Shown: positions 1 through 14,002 of the stretch, in pieces
Layout: the number at the start of each line of letters is the position of its first letter
Position numbering within the stretch: position 1 is the stretch's first letter
Assembly (NCBI GenBank): GCA_930367215.1
Contig: OV884059.1
Coordinates: forward strand, 242,915,803-242,979,802
Direction of reading: 5' to 3'
DNA length: 64,000 bases
From: Pollenia angustigena
Taxonomy: Eukaryota; Arthropoda; Insecta; Diptera; Polleniidae
Translations under genes and position numbers: made by a program
The notes under the pieces: model-generated
The model's database searches: none
Told to the model about the DNA's origin: nothing
Seen by the model: the letters and a program-made list of their open reading frames with translations, nothing else

Positions 1-402
1 GGTTTAATGAATAAATATTTTAAACAAGATACTTCGATCGATTCTTAAGAGGAAATTATTTACAGAGGCATAGCAGAGGATAGAGTGTCCGTGAAAAGCT
101 TCAAAAAATCCAAAGTTATATTGACTCTTTTAAAATCTTAGTGCCCAAAAATGAAACAACAATTTGGAGCTACATTGACAAGTTTTACTTAAAAAAGAAT
201 GTTTATTTACTCAAGTACTAATTTTTTCTAAAACTATTGAAAAAAAAATTTCGTAATTTAAAAATTTTCTGAATTTAGAAAACTTCGGTTCATTGATTAA
301 TTTTTAAATTTTATTCGTTTAAGCGAAGTTAAAACGAGGTTAAAACTGTAAAATATCGATTAATCGGACAAAACAAAAACGCCGATTAATTGAACACCCT
401 AC
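1..402. repeat. AT-rich dispersed repeat, copy 1
   Basis: This stretch matches 36787-37165 along almost its whole length. Shared landmarks are ACTTCGATCGATTCT, TTTACTCAAGTACTAATTTT, and a right end reading ATTAATTGAACACCCTAC. Several GATTAATCG boxes lie in the right third. The left boundary may be cut by the window edge. It has no ORF and is probably a nonautonomous DNA transposon; the class is unproven. Confidence 0.75.
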
Positions 403-3023
403 TAAACACTATTTCCTAATAAATTTAAGGTTTAAAATTTTTGGAATTTGCTAAAATATATCGATAAGGCCTTTCTTTCTTTGCGTTTTTTTTTTTTGAA
501 AAAGAAAAAGAGATGGTTTAAAAATGTACTTAAACCAAATATAATTAAGCACTTTTTGAGTCCGATTTTAAATGGCATCACTGTGCCCAATTTTACTATA
601 ATGCAGCTACATTAATCATTTATGCTGACCATAAGATGTTTAAAAATCTGGGTCAAAGTATGGTTTTGATGCACATCCTATTGTTATGAGAATACTCATA
701 TTAAATATAGTTTTAATTTAAACCTCATAGCTATTTATCTCTAAGACGAGGAATTTCCTTTCTATATAATATTTTAAAGGAGATTTGAATACAAATATTA
801 AAACTGAATTCCGTTAGAAAACTTTAAGGGAAGAGATTTTTATTTTATTAAAAAAGTTTTAAAGATTTATTAAGAAAAATTACCAGAATTGAAAACTGCA
901 GTTTAAGTAATTTTCTTAGTACATTTTAAAATCTATTAAACCATCTTTTAATTGATAAAAAAAAACTTTGATAAAAATAAATTTATATTATACACAAACA
1001 TTTCTGTTCATTTAAGAATTATCGGTTAATCAACAAAAAAAAAAAAAAAAAACGATATTTTCATACATCATACGAAATTGTTCTCCATACATTCATCCAT
1101 GTCATAGTTTTAACTTAACTGACATGACAATTTAAAAAAATTTTTAATTTAATAAAAGAGGTCAGATAAAAAAAGTTTATTAAATTTAATAACTGACCTC
1201 TACCAGAAAACATAAATCAAAGTCACTCAACACATGCATTTTACACTTAAAAAAAAAACATATCAGAAGGTCTTTTATACGTTTTTTTTCTTCCTTTTTT
1301 TTGTGATTTTAAAATTCCTTTAGATGGGTCTTGGCAACATATTTTTATCAATGTTGTGGATAAACAAAAACAAAATTTATAGGAGAAAAACAATTGCATG
1401 AAGTTTTAACACTTTTCACAATTCTTTTTTAATTATTTAATTCATTTAATTTTTTGTATTTTTAATAATTTAATCAATTTTATTTCAGCATCATTTTGTT
1501 CCACACATCTTTAAATTCTTTCTAGTTGTTTAATTATTTTATTTTTAATAACTCTCAGAGTTTTTGGTTTTTTACTTCTCTGGATGAGTAAGATTTCATT
1601 TTAGTTTAAGGACACTAGTTTTATGTTGTTTAAAAATTCGTTGTTTTTTTTATTTAAGTATTATATTTTGACAGTTTATTACGTGTTTTATCCATTTATT
1701 TATATATATTTTTATTTGTTTAATATTTAAAGCACATGTTTTTTTATTGTCCAGCTTTTATTTCTACTTCTTTTCCATACATTTTTCCTACTTCTTCTTA
1801 TTCGTTTTTATTTTGTGCTTTGAATCTGTGGCTTTGTTCTATGAGTATAAAACTTTACTTTTTCTTCTTTTTTTCTCTTTCAAGGTCGCTTCACTAAGAA
1901 ACAAGTTATTAGAAAACATAGAGTTGTCTCTTTTTCTCTAAAAACATTAAGCACAAAACTCAAGCCGAAAACAAAGAGGGCAAGCAATTGAGAATAGAGA
2001 GAGTGTAAAAGAGCGTAAAAAAGAGAACTTAAATTGCAATGAATTGTATACAGTTTTGATTTTGTACTTTTGTTGTTGTTTGTATGGAGAGCGTTAATTA
2101 AAGTGTTTATACTCGTACAGTGTTATAGTTTTCACACTTAATTCGAACCCTGTCTAAAGGATTGATTGTATAAGCAGCCGTCAAATAAACAAATATGGGC
2201 ACATGGTTTCAAATAAATTATTTCCAGAATTGCTATTTAATTCGTTTTATTTTCTACTACACTTTCTTATGACGTATGAGTAACAATAATTAAAAATAAA
2301 GTATTCGTCCGCACATCCGTTTTTAATTTCAAGTAAATAGATACCAGAATCTTGTCTCCATTAGTTAGACACTTTATAAAATTTTTTAAAATTTTTTTTT
2401 TTTGATTTTTTTTTTAGTCAATAACACTTTGCACTTGTTTAATTGGCTTCAGATTTAAAATAAACTAACGAAATTTTTTATTTGAGATATTATTTTTTAA
2501 AGAATTTGGTCATCTATTTGAATAAAAATAAACACCTTTTTAAAAAATCGAACTATTTGGCAGAAGAATTTAATTGCACATCCAAATACAAACGATTAAA
2601 TAGCATCGTCAACAAAATGTATCTTCTTTACTCTCTGCCACATACAAAAGGATGAACAAAATGAAGATAAAAATTGGAAATAAAAACAAAAAATAAAAAC
2701 GTAACTAATGTCATCATTATCAACAGCTGCCTAAAGGCAGCAGCAGCAGCTACAACAACAACAATGGCTTTTGTATAAAAAGAGAAGAAGAAGAAAACTC
2801 AAACGAAAAAAAAATAAAAAAAACAAGAAAGGGCGACAGCTTTTAAAAGATACAACAAAATGTTTTATTTTTGTAACACATAATAACGAAAAAAATAAAA
2901 ACAAACTAATAAAAGTATCACAACAACAAACCAAATAAATAAAAAAAATATTTGTTTACATTATGAAACCGGGTTACCAGTGGCAAGTGTATGACAACAA
3001 CCACAATAATAAAATCAAACGCT

Positions 3024-3060
<37 letters not shown>

Positions 3061-4214
3061 TATTATTTGCAAGAGAGTTTGTCAAAGAGAATTTAAAAAA
3101 AAAGAGCGCATGATTTGAAAAACAAAATGAAAATAAATATTTAAAGTGGAAAAAAATTTAACAAAAACAACTACAACGACTAAATTCTGAAAATTGAATT
3201 GAGCCAGAAAACAAACATCTTAAACTCGATTGTCTAAAATTTGCATTAAATATATTCTGATTGAAAATTCGTAATGCAAATATGTTACCATGATTTATGC
3301 GCTCTTTTTTATTATTGTTCTTAAGAAGGAAAAAATCCTTATGAAATTTGTTGGAAATAAGTTCAGGGACTACAAAATATGCGTAGTCGAAACTTTAATT
3401 TAATTTTAAAACAATTTATTTAAAATTTTGGCAAACAAATAGTTTGAGTCAGTTATCAAATGATGAGCTCATGTTGCTGTTTAAAAATAAGTGTTTTATT
3501 GTACTCATTACCACAGTTTGGAAGAGATATATTTACAAAAGTTTGCTATTTCTTTGTAGTTTTTGAAATCATTGCCATGTATTCAGAAGAGTATTAAGAG
3601 TATATTCTGGATTCTAATGAGCTGAGAAGTCAAACTGTCCTTCTATACTATAAGAAGACCCCAGATATGATGGAATCAAGTTCGGTATAAATGTGATTAT
3701 AAATAGCTGAAATACTAGCAAAAAGCGACCTCAAAAATGGACACACAAAATCTTATTTTCTGAAGTTTCTTCATAATTGAAGCATAAGAAGCAAAAGTTG
3801 TTATAATTTAAAAACAAGAAACTCCTCATCACAATCAATAGACGAATAGAAAATTACTTCAAAGGGTGCTCCTTAGGGTGGTCCAAATAGATCAGTTTTG
3901 TGTTACGTTAGGGTAAAAAAAAAATTGGTAAAAATATGAGCTCTATCGGTTAAAAATTGCCGTTCCGCACGCTCATTGAAATCTGTGAGAATGAAATTCG
4001 GGCTAAATGGAGAGAAAAACGCCCGTAACTACTGAGGAGTCACCCCTAGAGATGTAAAATGTATGAGCAACCCCCATTATTTTTACATCCCCAATATTTC
4101 TCTAGAACAAACTTATCCTCGACGGACATGTTTTCGTTTTTAAACGACTTCAAAACTAATCCTCTTGAGTATACAATGGAGTAGTTTTAAGACTACTTCT
4201 TTGTAATCCCCCGA
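403..4214. other. AT-rich non-coding stretch
   Basis: No convincing gene is visible. The stretch holds poly(A)/poly(T) runs, CAG/CAA triplets at about 2725-2765, and an (AC)16 microsatellite at 3027-3058. From about 3870 to 4080 the text becomes less AT-rich and looks like repetitive DNA, but I found no second copy in the window. Short ORFs at 1747-1941 and 2731-2934 are low-complexity and not believed. Confidence 0.7.
3027..3058. repeat. (AC)16 microsatellite
   Basis: Sixteen perfect AC dinucleotides seen directly. Confidence 0.95.
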
Positions 4215-4690
4215 GAGGGAAGCGAACTGACACCAAAGTAGTCCCGTGATAGGTCTTTGGTGGTAGAGACCGGTTCTAGTTTGAACACTTTCTATGAATA
4301 AGACCTATCACTTTTACATTGGGTTGTCATTGGAGGGGGTCAATTGACACCATTTGACCAGTCACAAATCTGCTCTCAACGGACATGTTTAGTGACAGTT
4401 ACTAAAATGTAGTATTATTTCAATACGATGTAGTATTATTTCAATAAAACAAGTCCTTGAATTAAATTCAAGAACCAAATTTTAGAAAGTCCCAAAAAAA
4501 TGTATCACACCACCGGTGAAGACTGTACTGTAATTCATTTTCCACCTTTTTGTTCTTCATAAACCAGTTACATGATTGGTTCTCCTTTCACTGGTCATGA
4601 GTTCTTTCTTTTTGTACCTGTTCTATTTTCACAACTCCCAGGACCAGTCTGTGGGACCAATTGACACTAATTTCCCGCAGGGCCAAAGCT
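4215..4690 (-). repeat. Dispersed repeat R2, copy 1 (inverted)
   Basis: Read on the minus strand this matches 45403-45820. Shared blocks include CTCATGACCA, AAAGGAGAACCAATC, AGTCTTCACCG, and GGGACTACTTTGGTGTCAG. Copy 1 has extra text that copy 2 lacks, for instance around 4322-4420. Repeated variants of GACCAATTGACACTAAT are visible. There is no coding potential. The sequence around 4691-4960 is similarly GC-richer and may belong to the same element. Confidence 0.75.
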
Positions 4691-7600
4691 GGGTTATATG
4701 GTCCTGCCCTAGGACATCGTTATGTTAAATAGGGCATGTTTATTCCATACGTTTGGGTTACTTTTGGACGAGTCCTAGTCCCTTGTGGACTTCATTTTAC
4801 ACGCGTGTTTGGACTAGTCATATTATTTGCAGGGACCCTATCCACTATTGTGGTGTGTGTAATAAAGATTTCGTTTGCTGATAGAAAAGGGAAACAAGTT
4901 GTAAGTGATCACCGACCAATAATTTTTTTCTAAGACAGATGCGGCATAAATTTCATTGAATACAAATTTTTTTTTTTTTTGGTTTTTATAACTGCAAAAT
5001 AGTCTATAGAAAAGCCCTCAGAAAAAAATCAGTTACATGTGTTTGTCATCAGTTAGATTGATACAAAGTTGAACGTGCACAAGCGTTTGGAGTTACCGGA
5101 TCTACGTGCTTCTTGAATATAAGTTCAAATTCAACAAACAAAATTTAAAGAAACATTCGTATTGTGTATTGTTTCTTGTACGTCCAACTTGTGTCCAATT
5201 CTTTGAACTATGACGTTATTTCATATTATGCCAAATTATTATTAATAAAATAATTAAATGACCGAAATCATGTTTAGTAACTTAACGGAACTAAATAAGC
5301 TAAAGTCGTTTAATAAATGTTATTCAATAAATTCTTAATAACATAACAAAAAGAAATAATTGGGATAATACCGTTAGCAAATTTAAAATAAATTTGCAGG
5401 TTATCTCTTCTGTTTAAAATCTTTAAAAAATCAAAGTTTTAAGAATTATTTTGTATTTTGTATTGTGCAACAACTGCTTTAGTAAAATGGAACTCTGTGG
5501 AAAAACAGAAGCGTTTAAAGTTTAAACTTTTAATCCATCGTAGTCATCAACAACAACAGCTTTTGCAATAAAAGTAAAAAATCAATATTTTGGGAAAAAA
5601 GCAAATCCTTTTAAAACATGATTGTTGTGTTTATTATTCAGCTTTTTTATATCAATTTAAATGCAATAGAAGAGGAACTTTAAATAAAGTTCATAGACAA
5701 TAACAAACTGGTTGGTTTTTAAATTAAAACAAAACAACAACAGCAACAACAAGCACAACGATTGACTACCGTGCTAAACTTAAGTACGTATATGTGTCAA
5801 AGAAAGAGGTTAAAGAGCAGAGCCAAACAAACACACAGCAACAACATCAATTTGCTTCTCTTTATTATTATTGTAGTTGTTGTTGTTTAAAAGAAGAAAC
5901 AAAAAACAACAACACTATGCCTGGTGCTATTTTTTTTTACTTTCTTGTTTGAACCGTGTGCCATGCAGTTTTTTTCTTAAGTTTCAAAAGGGGATTTCCT
6001 CACATTTACACAAAATATAACTTTGTACAAGGATGGCCCCCCCACCAATACACAAACGGACATCAGCTCTGTTGTCAGTCAGTCATTATTTGGCTGTTGA
6101 GCACCCTACTACAGCTTAATTTTTCGTGGATACCCAATTAGCACTTAATTAGTAAATTTTACATGGCAAGCGCACATTTATGGACTACTCAATAAGATAA
6201 ACAGAGAAACAGTAAGGTAAGTAAACGAATTTATGACACTTTAAGTGCCACGACATTCCCTTATTACGATGCAGGTTTGTGAGGGAGCATATTAAAGAAT
6301 AACGGTTACAACGAAAAATTCAGTGTGTTAAACTGATCGTTACATTCAACAATTTTAATATGCGCTGAATAAAGTGCATTGTTTTTTAAAAATGTGTGTC
6401 TTCAAAGTGGGAACTCGACATAGAAAATTAATGTCTTCCGTAAGCAATTTGGTAAGCGAATCTTTAACGTTTCTCTCTTACAAACCTGCTACGTTGGAAG
6501 CTCCCTTTTTTTTTTTTTGGGTAAACAAAACTTTTATTAATTATAATTATTGGTAAATACCGGACATACAAAAAAATCATTGACACCTATTCAGAAATCA
6601 TAACCATCAGAAACTAAAAAATAGTTCATAAATAATAAATCTGATTAACAATTTATAACTTGCCCAGCAACCAGAGTATGAAAACAAACAAAACATTTCG
6701 CAAACGTTTGCAAAATGTACAAAACTATTCACAATTTTTAAATTGTATTGTACATGAGCAAAACCAAAACAAAAACTTTTCAAGTGTCAAAGAGAGAAGA
6801 CGAAACAATTGGCTTTCCACTCATCTGCATTATTTAATTTACCGTTACAATCGTACATCTGAGTACAAAACAGATAGAGAAACGTTTTGTTTTGAGTCAT
6901 TGATTTAGTTCTTGTTTGGTTTTTGTAGTGTCATAACAAGAGTAACATCCACAATGCCTCGTACAAAAAAGATTTGTTACGTTATTTTTTATTCTTTTTT
7001 CTTTGAATTACTTTTTATTTAATTTTATTTGTTTTTTTTTAAATTACTACGGTAGTCAAAATAAGCATTAATAAAAACAAAAAAACCTAAAAACCTCTCT
7101 TTTTATTTCACTTAGAAACAATAGTAGTGAGAAAAGCAATTACCAAACGTTTTTTCTCTGAATGTTTCAATACTGTTCTTACTCTTTTCTTTTCCAGCTG
7201 TGTACATTTATATTAATGTACAATTTGCGCTCACGAGCAAAAATAATACAAAAAAAAAAAAAAAAAAATGACACAATCATTCTCATTGTTTTGGTTTTTG
7301 TTTTAATCACTGCAAAGAACAAAACAAAACTAAAGCAAACGTTTCGTATTGTTTGTTTTCGTAGTCTGCCAGAAACTGCTCTAAGCTGATAGAAGGAATG
7401 CAACCCTGCATTTTGGCATTTTGAGAAAATAAAATATCGATCATATTTTCAGGGATAAACATTGTAATTCATTAAAAAGCTTGTGGAGCTATTAAAATAA
7501 TTTGTTTGTTTTTTATAAGTCATTTTTTTGGTATATAAATCAATTCAAATAAGGGCATGTAAAAATACAGTTATTCAATAAAAATTCGTCACCAAAAACA

Positions 7601-10576
7601 TTTAAAGACTGTGTTCAAATATGTTAAAGTCAATCGGCTGTTCTTTACAGCTTTCCCATTATCAAGTGCAAACTTTTCGTGCTGAAAGTCAACCAACAAA
7701 TATTTGCCGAAAATATTCAAAAAATGCGTGAAAAACGTTTAAGCCATTTCCATTGATTTACTTAACTTTATTTGTAATGTAATTTAGGAACTGCTAAATG
7801 ATGTTTGATCGAGCCAAAAGTTTTGCAAAAGTACATAATTTTTTTAAAAGACTATTATATAACTGTGAACATAGCTTTATAAAAGCACTTAAGCAAATGT
7901 ACATTAAGGGGGCAATTTTGTAAAATACTTTAGCTTACTAAAAAAATATTTTCATAAAAATGTTTAAAAATTCAAAAAATTAAAACTTTTTTTTAATTAA
8001 ACCATGGGAAGTCTTAAAACTAAGAAATATGGTAGCGTCTTGAAAAAAGGCACTAGCAACACAAGATCAGTTCTTTGTAGACATTGTGACGAAACATTTA
8101 ATGACTTGTTCTAAGTGTCCAATAATGATAAAAGAAGATGTTGGCAAAACAACTACAGCTAAGCTGACAGCAGCTTAAAATAAAATATCTTATTAATCTT
8201 AGGATCTTTCTTCAAACTGTTTCCAGCCATAATTCAACATAATTTAACTTTAACTAAAGTTTTATTGTGGTAAATTTAAGCTTTATTTTATTAATTTTTT
8301 CTTTTTTTATAGACTTTTGCAAATACGTTCTTCAATACAATATTATTTTCTTTGCATGTTTCTTCTTGTTCATTAAGAAATAGTAATATTAATAAATCTT
8401 TCTTCCATTTCATGAAACGCATTGCCAAAGTAAGCACAACCAAATAAGAACTTTATTAAAGCCTGTCTTATACTCATTTTTGTTTATCGTGAATATATGA
8501 ATCACTAAGCGCAGAAAGGAAACTACTAGTATTTACTTCATGTACCTTATTTAAGTTAAAAATGTCATCTTAGACAACTATAAATTAAAGTCAATTCTCC
8601 CATCATTGAACTTAGAACATAAATCTTGCATTTTTTATTGTAATATGTTTTGCAGTAGTTTCCCATCTGCACTTAGCGATTCATATGAAAACGCCAAATT
8701 AAGTGGGTGGGCCAGAAAACATTTTATCGAGTATGAATTTTTATTAAAAATATACATAATTTTTGTCCATAATAGTGAATAAAATGCAAACAGAACAGAA
8801 ATATTAAAAATATGTAAAATTTTCAAGATTTTATGTCGATCTCAGTTTTTAACTTCTTTTCTAGTTTTCAGTTTCAAACTTCACTGGGCACCTAAAAAGA
8901 ATTTGGCATCCAAGGAGCCAGTAGAGTACATGTCCCCCCACATGTATACAATTGTTTATAAGACAATATCATATCATATAAAATGTTTGCAACGTCAGAT
9001 ATTTTAAGGACTGTATTTTGCTTTAAGGAATTGAGGAATAGATCAAATAGTTAATGATTTAAGAATACTAAGCCTTAACTAACCCATAGGGTCCTATAAA
9101 TATTTTGACATCTGTTTAAACACTTTTTAAATGTGAAGTTGAAATCTAGTTAAAAAAATTCCTGTTAAAATAGAATCCTATTGGAAATTCATATCTTCTT
9201 CTAATGAACATTTTAATTCAAATATTTTCCAGCAAACTGACAATGTGAAACGAACTTTTAACCATTCATACTCAATTTTTACTGTAGTATAATGAAAAAC
9301 AAAAACGAGTTTGTATATCAAAGTTTAAAAACTGAAAACTGTAAACTATTACGCGAACATCGGGGATTTTTTAAAGAAGTTTTTTTTATTTTATTTTTGT
9401 TTAGCTTATTTGACACACATGCACTGAATAATCTGATTGAAAGGTTTTTTTATTGTTTCTTTACTTGTAAAAACGTCTGCCAATTTGACTTCTGAATTAA
9501 ATCTATGAAGAACAATAATCCATGAACAAAAGAAAAAAATAGTTATAAATGTTTTAAAATATAGAGAACTATATTTTAAATCTCTACCAAAAAAATTAAA
9601 AATTAACTCAAGTCAAACTCAGCACTTTTGTATATGTATTCAAGAAATGAAAAAAAAAACTATTTAAATTGACAAGTTTTTATAAAATTTAAGAAGATAT
9701 TTAATGATATTATTATTTTTTCGATTTGTTTTTTGCATTTTTTTTTAATTTATTCGATAATTCACTGGACGGAAGCTGTATTAATATAATAAAAAAAAAA
9801 TAGACGTAAACTTTTAAATATTCTTTTACACGCACACGTTTCTGTTTTTATATTGTACTAACACAAGTAAGAGTAAAATTTATCTGAATGTAGTAACAAA
9901 TACTGAGTTGTAATCCCGTTTGAGACGAAAATAATAAAAGAAACACACAGAAAACAAAATAAACAAAAAACAAAAACACAAAACTCAAGCATACAAGTTA
10001 AAGCAACCAAGTACGAGCGAAATATGTTGTGTAGTATATACGTACGTACGTATACTTAGCTTGAACGTATACGTAACCTAGTACAACATAACAACATGAC
10101 CATATCGAACACCAGGCAACTTGTTTGTACTCGAATGCTTACAAGTTTGACGCACAAAATTAATGAGCATTGAGAAAAAAAAATAAAAAACAAAACAATA
10201 AAAAAGCGGGTGTTTCAGTTCTAATTAAGAACCAAAAGCAAAACAGGCAAACACACACGCACTATCTAACCAACTGATTCCATTATCATTCTACAACTAC
10301 TAGCAACACTTTAGTGACGATGACTACGACAAGAAAAAACGACGGGAATTCACTACACTGCTTCGACAATGAGTTTTGTTTTTAACACAAGGCGACGACA
10401 CGATGACGACAAGTTGGATTGTTTGTTGGTTGGTTGGGCGGCTGGCTGGTTGTTGATGCAAAAAAAAATAAAAGTTTTCACTATAGATGTACTCGAGTTT
10501 GTCTGAATATGTTATGTATGATAAAAGAACATGCATGTATGTTTGTATGTGTATACATGAATGTTTGTTTGTACAG
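4691..10576. other. AT-rich stretch without a recognised gene
   Basis: Poly(A)/poly(T) tracts, CAA-triplet runs (about 5560-5900 and 9950-10010), and a TACG microsatellite around 10036-10055 are seen. The ORFs listed by length here (4736-4933, 5956-6141, 6660-6908, 7162-7403, 9292-9495) are AT-driven, lack family motifs and are not annotated. Confidence 0.6.
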
Positions 10577-10711
10577 AAGTATGACAGTGAATCGGGACTA
10601 AGAAGAGCTGCCAGTCTCCAAAGACCTTTAAAAACTAATGAAAATGAAATACAAAAAATACAAAAAAAAAAAACAAAAATAAAAAAAGCTACAACAACAA
10701 CAGAAACATGA
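10577..10711 (+). CDS. Candidate terminal coding exon, product unknown
   Basis: A polypyrimidine-like stretch ends in TTTGTTTGTACAG at 10576. A phase-0 open frame follows, beginning KYDSESGLRRAASLQRP, continuing through a Lys/Thr-rich low-complexity tail to TGA at 10709-10711. The first 45 bases are near 50% GC in a roughly 25-30% GC neighbourhood. An AATAAA at 10784-10789 would serve as a poly(A) signal. RRAAS is a classical basophilic-kinase type site (known motif, functional use inferred). No upstream exon could be linked, and the poly(A)-encoded tail weakens the case. The frame could be chance. Confidence 0.3.
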   Translation, partial: KYDSESGLRRAASLQRPLKTNENEIQKIQKKKTKIKKATTTTET

Positions 10712-13269
10712 GGCCAATAATGATGATTCATGATGATGATTTTTGTTTGTTTTAGTTTTGTTATTTACTGCACTTTTACTCTCAATAAAAAATGAAAACA
10801 AACATGTTTTTTTCATGTATTATTTTATTATAAAAAATTTAAAAAATTGTTTTATTTTCGCTTATCAACAATTTTTTTTATGTATTGAATTTTACTATTT
10901 TCCATTTTTTTTATTTTGATTTGCACTTTATTCTTGCAATTTTATTATAATTGTTATTATTATTTGAATGTTGTTTATGCAACCAATCAACTACACTAAA
11001 CACAAACTGATTCTATTTGGCACCCATTTCTATTTCAAACTAAATTTACACTCAGCTGCTGTTATTTTAGTTGCTTTTCCTTTCTTCTGTTGTTGCTATT
11101 GCTTTTTGAATTCATTCATAAGTTGTTGTTGTAATAAAAAAAAAGTAAAATTAAAATGAAAAAAGGTTCCTTAATACGTTTTTAGGTTTTTAACTTTTAT
11201 GATAGTGTGCTGCACACAAGTCCCTACACACACATTAAACACATCAACACTTACTGGTATTATGAGTAGCAGCTGTGGTGGTGCTTAATAAACCAGCGTA
11301 AAAAATCGCAAGGCCTTCGCGTTTTTAATCCTTTTAGCCATTTTAGAGATTGTAAACATTTCAAATGCTCTTAATTTTTTTTTTGTCTATGTACTGGAGC
11401 CCATTTTTTAAAACTACAAAAAAAAAAATTAAATTGTTGTTTTAACGTATTTTGTAACTTGTAACTTGTAGTTTTGAAAAATGCTTCTGTACAAGATATG
11501 GTGAGCAATTTAATAAGTGCTGCAAAAAAAAAATTAAAAATAGGCAAAATCTTTTAAAAATCTTGTAGAAGGACCTGGCAAGGCCTTGCACAAAAAAAAC
11601 TTCTACAAAATCTTTCACCAACTAAAGCAATAATAAAAAAAAACTCAATTTTAATTAAATTTTATTCAAGTGAATCAATCGTTTAATCAAGTGAATTAAA
11701 CGTACAGTCAAGTTATTTAAACGTTTAATTGATCCAATAAATTAGTGCAAATTTAATTAATATTTTAATTAACATCACAAATTTTTTATTCGAAATCAAT
11801 TTTAATTTTTTTTTGTGTGGTCCAATAAAACGCCGAGGTGTTTAATGAAAAAAGGTTTAAAAGCGGACTAGAACAAAATGTAAGGCCTAATGCATGTAAA
11901 AAAAGGCCACCCAAGAAGTCCACTTTACTACTTTATCCTATCACTTAGTTTTCGCATTCAAACAAGCACACGCATTCACTATAAAGTACCTAAACAGAGG
12001 TGGAGGTAATGTATGCAAACATCAAATACACTTGTCTATGTACTAACGTACACATGCTTGTATGCATGTGCATTGATGTATGTGTGGAAACTTCACCGAC
12101 TGCCTGTCCTGTTCAAATGTGAACGTACGTGTATGTCAGCGTGAGCGATTGGAAATCCCCAGCAAACACTTGATATTGATATAAAAGATTAAATTTTTTA
12201 TAACACTGAAAAATAATCAAGATGAAGAAAACACAGAATGAAATGTAAAGAGAATTGAACAAAACTTTAATTAGTGAAAATTGAAAATCAAAGCAATTGA
12301 CAAAAGCAAAGTGTTTTAAAATGGTCCATTATTATTGGGATGACCAAGTGGCGAAAGGATTCGCAAATTTATGTTTTTTTCAAGAAGCTCAACTTATTTA
12401 GTTTTTAATAAAAACTATACTTTTTTCTGAGAAATAGAAGTGGACGCAACACCGATTTTTTTTTTTTTTTTGTTGCTATAAACAGTATTTCCGATCCGAA
12501 AAGTAAAAGGTCGACGTTTAGGAAATTTAGTTTATGATGTGCACTTCCATATTTGAAAATTTTGCGAGAACAGATCGAATTTCTCCATCATTTTTTGAAC
12601 AAGCGTTTACTAATGGTTGTGTAGAAAATCATCAAAAAAATAAAGTTTCCCTGTTTGTCATCTTTTGAACACAAAAATAAAACCGTTGTTATCCAAAGAT
12701 GTGAACATTAAATTCCGTTCGGGATTTTTTTAAACCACAAAGTTCATTGTTTTCGGTTCGGCTCATTAATGTTCGTCCCTTTTGGCTGGTTAACAAAACA
12801 CAAAATACACATACGAATACAAAACAAAAAGCAAGCATAATAATTTTACACAAACAAAACATATACAGAATACACACACAAGCTTCTGGTGCTGCGGTCG
12901 TTGCTAAAATTTTTTGTCTGTTTATTTCTTATCAATGTGAAAAAAACATTATAGAACATTAAAATTTAATGCTTGTCTACGGTATCACTACAATTGTTCT
13001 GTTTTTTTTTACGAAGAACAGAACAGTATATAATGCTCGGCTCTTTCTTGAAAATAGTTACGAACAGTTTTACGGTATCGTCTGTACAATCAGTTAAAAA
13101 AATAGATATCGTTATTGGGTGTGTGAGCCGAAAACTAATAATGTACTGTTTGTCTTCGAGCACTGATATAAATGTTTTTATTTTTAAGGAAATAAAAATG
13201 GGTAAAAGTTAAAGTGGAAGTAAAAGACGATTTTATCATTAAAATTTAATTTTAAAACTACAATAAAAT
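10712..13269. other. AT-rich stretch without a recognised gene
   Basis: The stretch holds TG/AC-rich, slightly higher-GC text around 11990-12170 and a weak hairpin at about 12701-12775 (GAACATTAA against TTAATGTTC). Overlapping ORFs on both strands at 12689-13212 show no family motif. Confidence 0.6.
10784..10789 (+). promoter_or_regulatory. Possible poly(A) signal AATAAA
   Basis: AATAAA lies about 73 bases downstream of the stop codon of the candidate exon at 10577-10711. The hexamer is frequent by chance in such AT-rich DNA. Confidence 0.25.
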
Positions 13270-13815
13270 TTGTTTATAAATGGAAAAGCCATATAGAGGC
13301 AAAATTAACCCAAATGAAACTAAAAGCCATCCAAATTCATTGGCTTTTTGGTAGAAACTCCTTCTTAAAGCCAATCTGGAGCTATGGTATTCAGTTATGG
13401 GGCTCTGCCTCGGCCTCTTATGTCGAAAAAATTCAAAGGCGCCAAACTAAACTTCTTCGAATAATCACAGCTGCCCCTTGGTATGTTAAAAACTAAAATA
13501 TTCACAAGCATCTCAATGTTCCATTAGTTAAAACTATGATTTCAAAATATGCAGTAAAATACTTAAAAAGGTTCGAATTGCATCCGAACCCACTGGCTCG
13601 AAATATTTTGAATGATAGCGGCCACACTCGCTTAAGAAGAAGAGAAACTGCAGCACTTATCCAATTAGATGAGCGATAAACACCTGTTCAAGTGAACAGA
13701 ACCCGTGTTAAGAAAATTTTTGTCTGGTACTGGCAGGACATGAAATAAAGTTTTAGGATAAGATTTGATTAATTATTGTTAGTTCATATTAAAAATATGA
13801 AGATTCAATAAATAA
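13270..13815 (+). mobile_element. Jockey-type non-LTR retrotransposon, 3' fragment
   Basis: Translation gives the C-terminal region of a Jockey-clade ORF2: MKLKAIQIHWLFGRNS, then PIWSYGIQLWGSASAS, then a QRRQTKLLRIITAAPWYV block. After an in-frame TAA at 13494-13496 the same frame continues with homologous text to about 13678. It parallels residues of the minus-strand element at 23846-24304. About 13 residues present there, between the RTSN and KPIW blocks, are deleted here. The 3' end carries an AATAAATAAATAATG tail near 13807-13820. It is dead: truncated at the 5' end, deleted and stopped. Confidence 0.85.
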
Positions 13816-13971
13816 ATAATGAAGAAAATAAAAATATTTATTTTGTAAGCTTCTTTATAGGAAAATCTTTTTAATGGCCATTATTTACTAATTTTTTTTA
13901 GCCATTTTTACTAAAAAATTTGCCATTTTAAGTGAGGAAAATTTGGCATCAATGTCATCAAATTTTTCATC

Positions 13972-13972
<1 letters not shown>

Positions 13973-14000
<28 letters not shown>
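13973..14000. repeat. Long poly(A) tract
   Basis: A run of roughly 28 adenines with no retroposon body identified beside it. Confidence 0.8.

Positions 14001-14002
<2 letters not shown>

Noticed and set aside
7162..7403. Overlapping ORFs on both strands around a poly(A) run
   Set aside because: Low-complexity, strand-symmetric by AT-richness.
10324..10731. 135-codon minus-strand ORF
   Set aside because: Its N-terminal part is encoded by poly(A)/ACA-rich DNA read backwards and it overlaps the better plus-strand exon candidate. No domain is visible.
12701..12775. Short hairpin GAACATTAA...TTAATGTTC
   Set aside because: Imperfect, small, no second copy; too weak to call an element.
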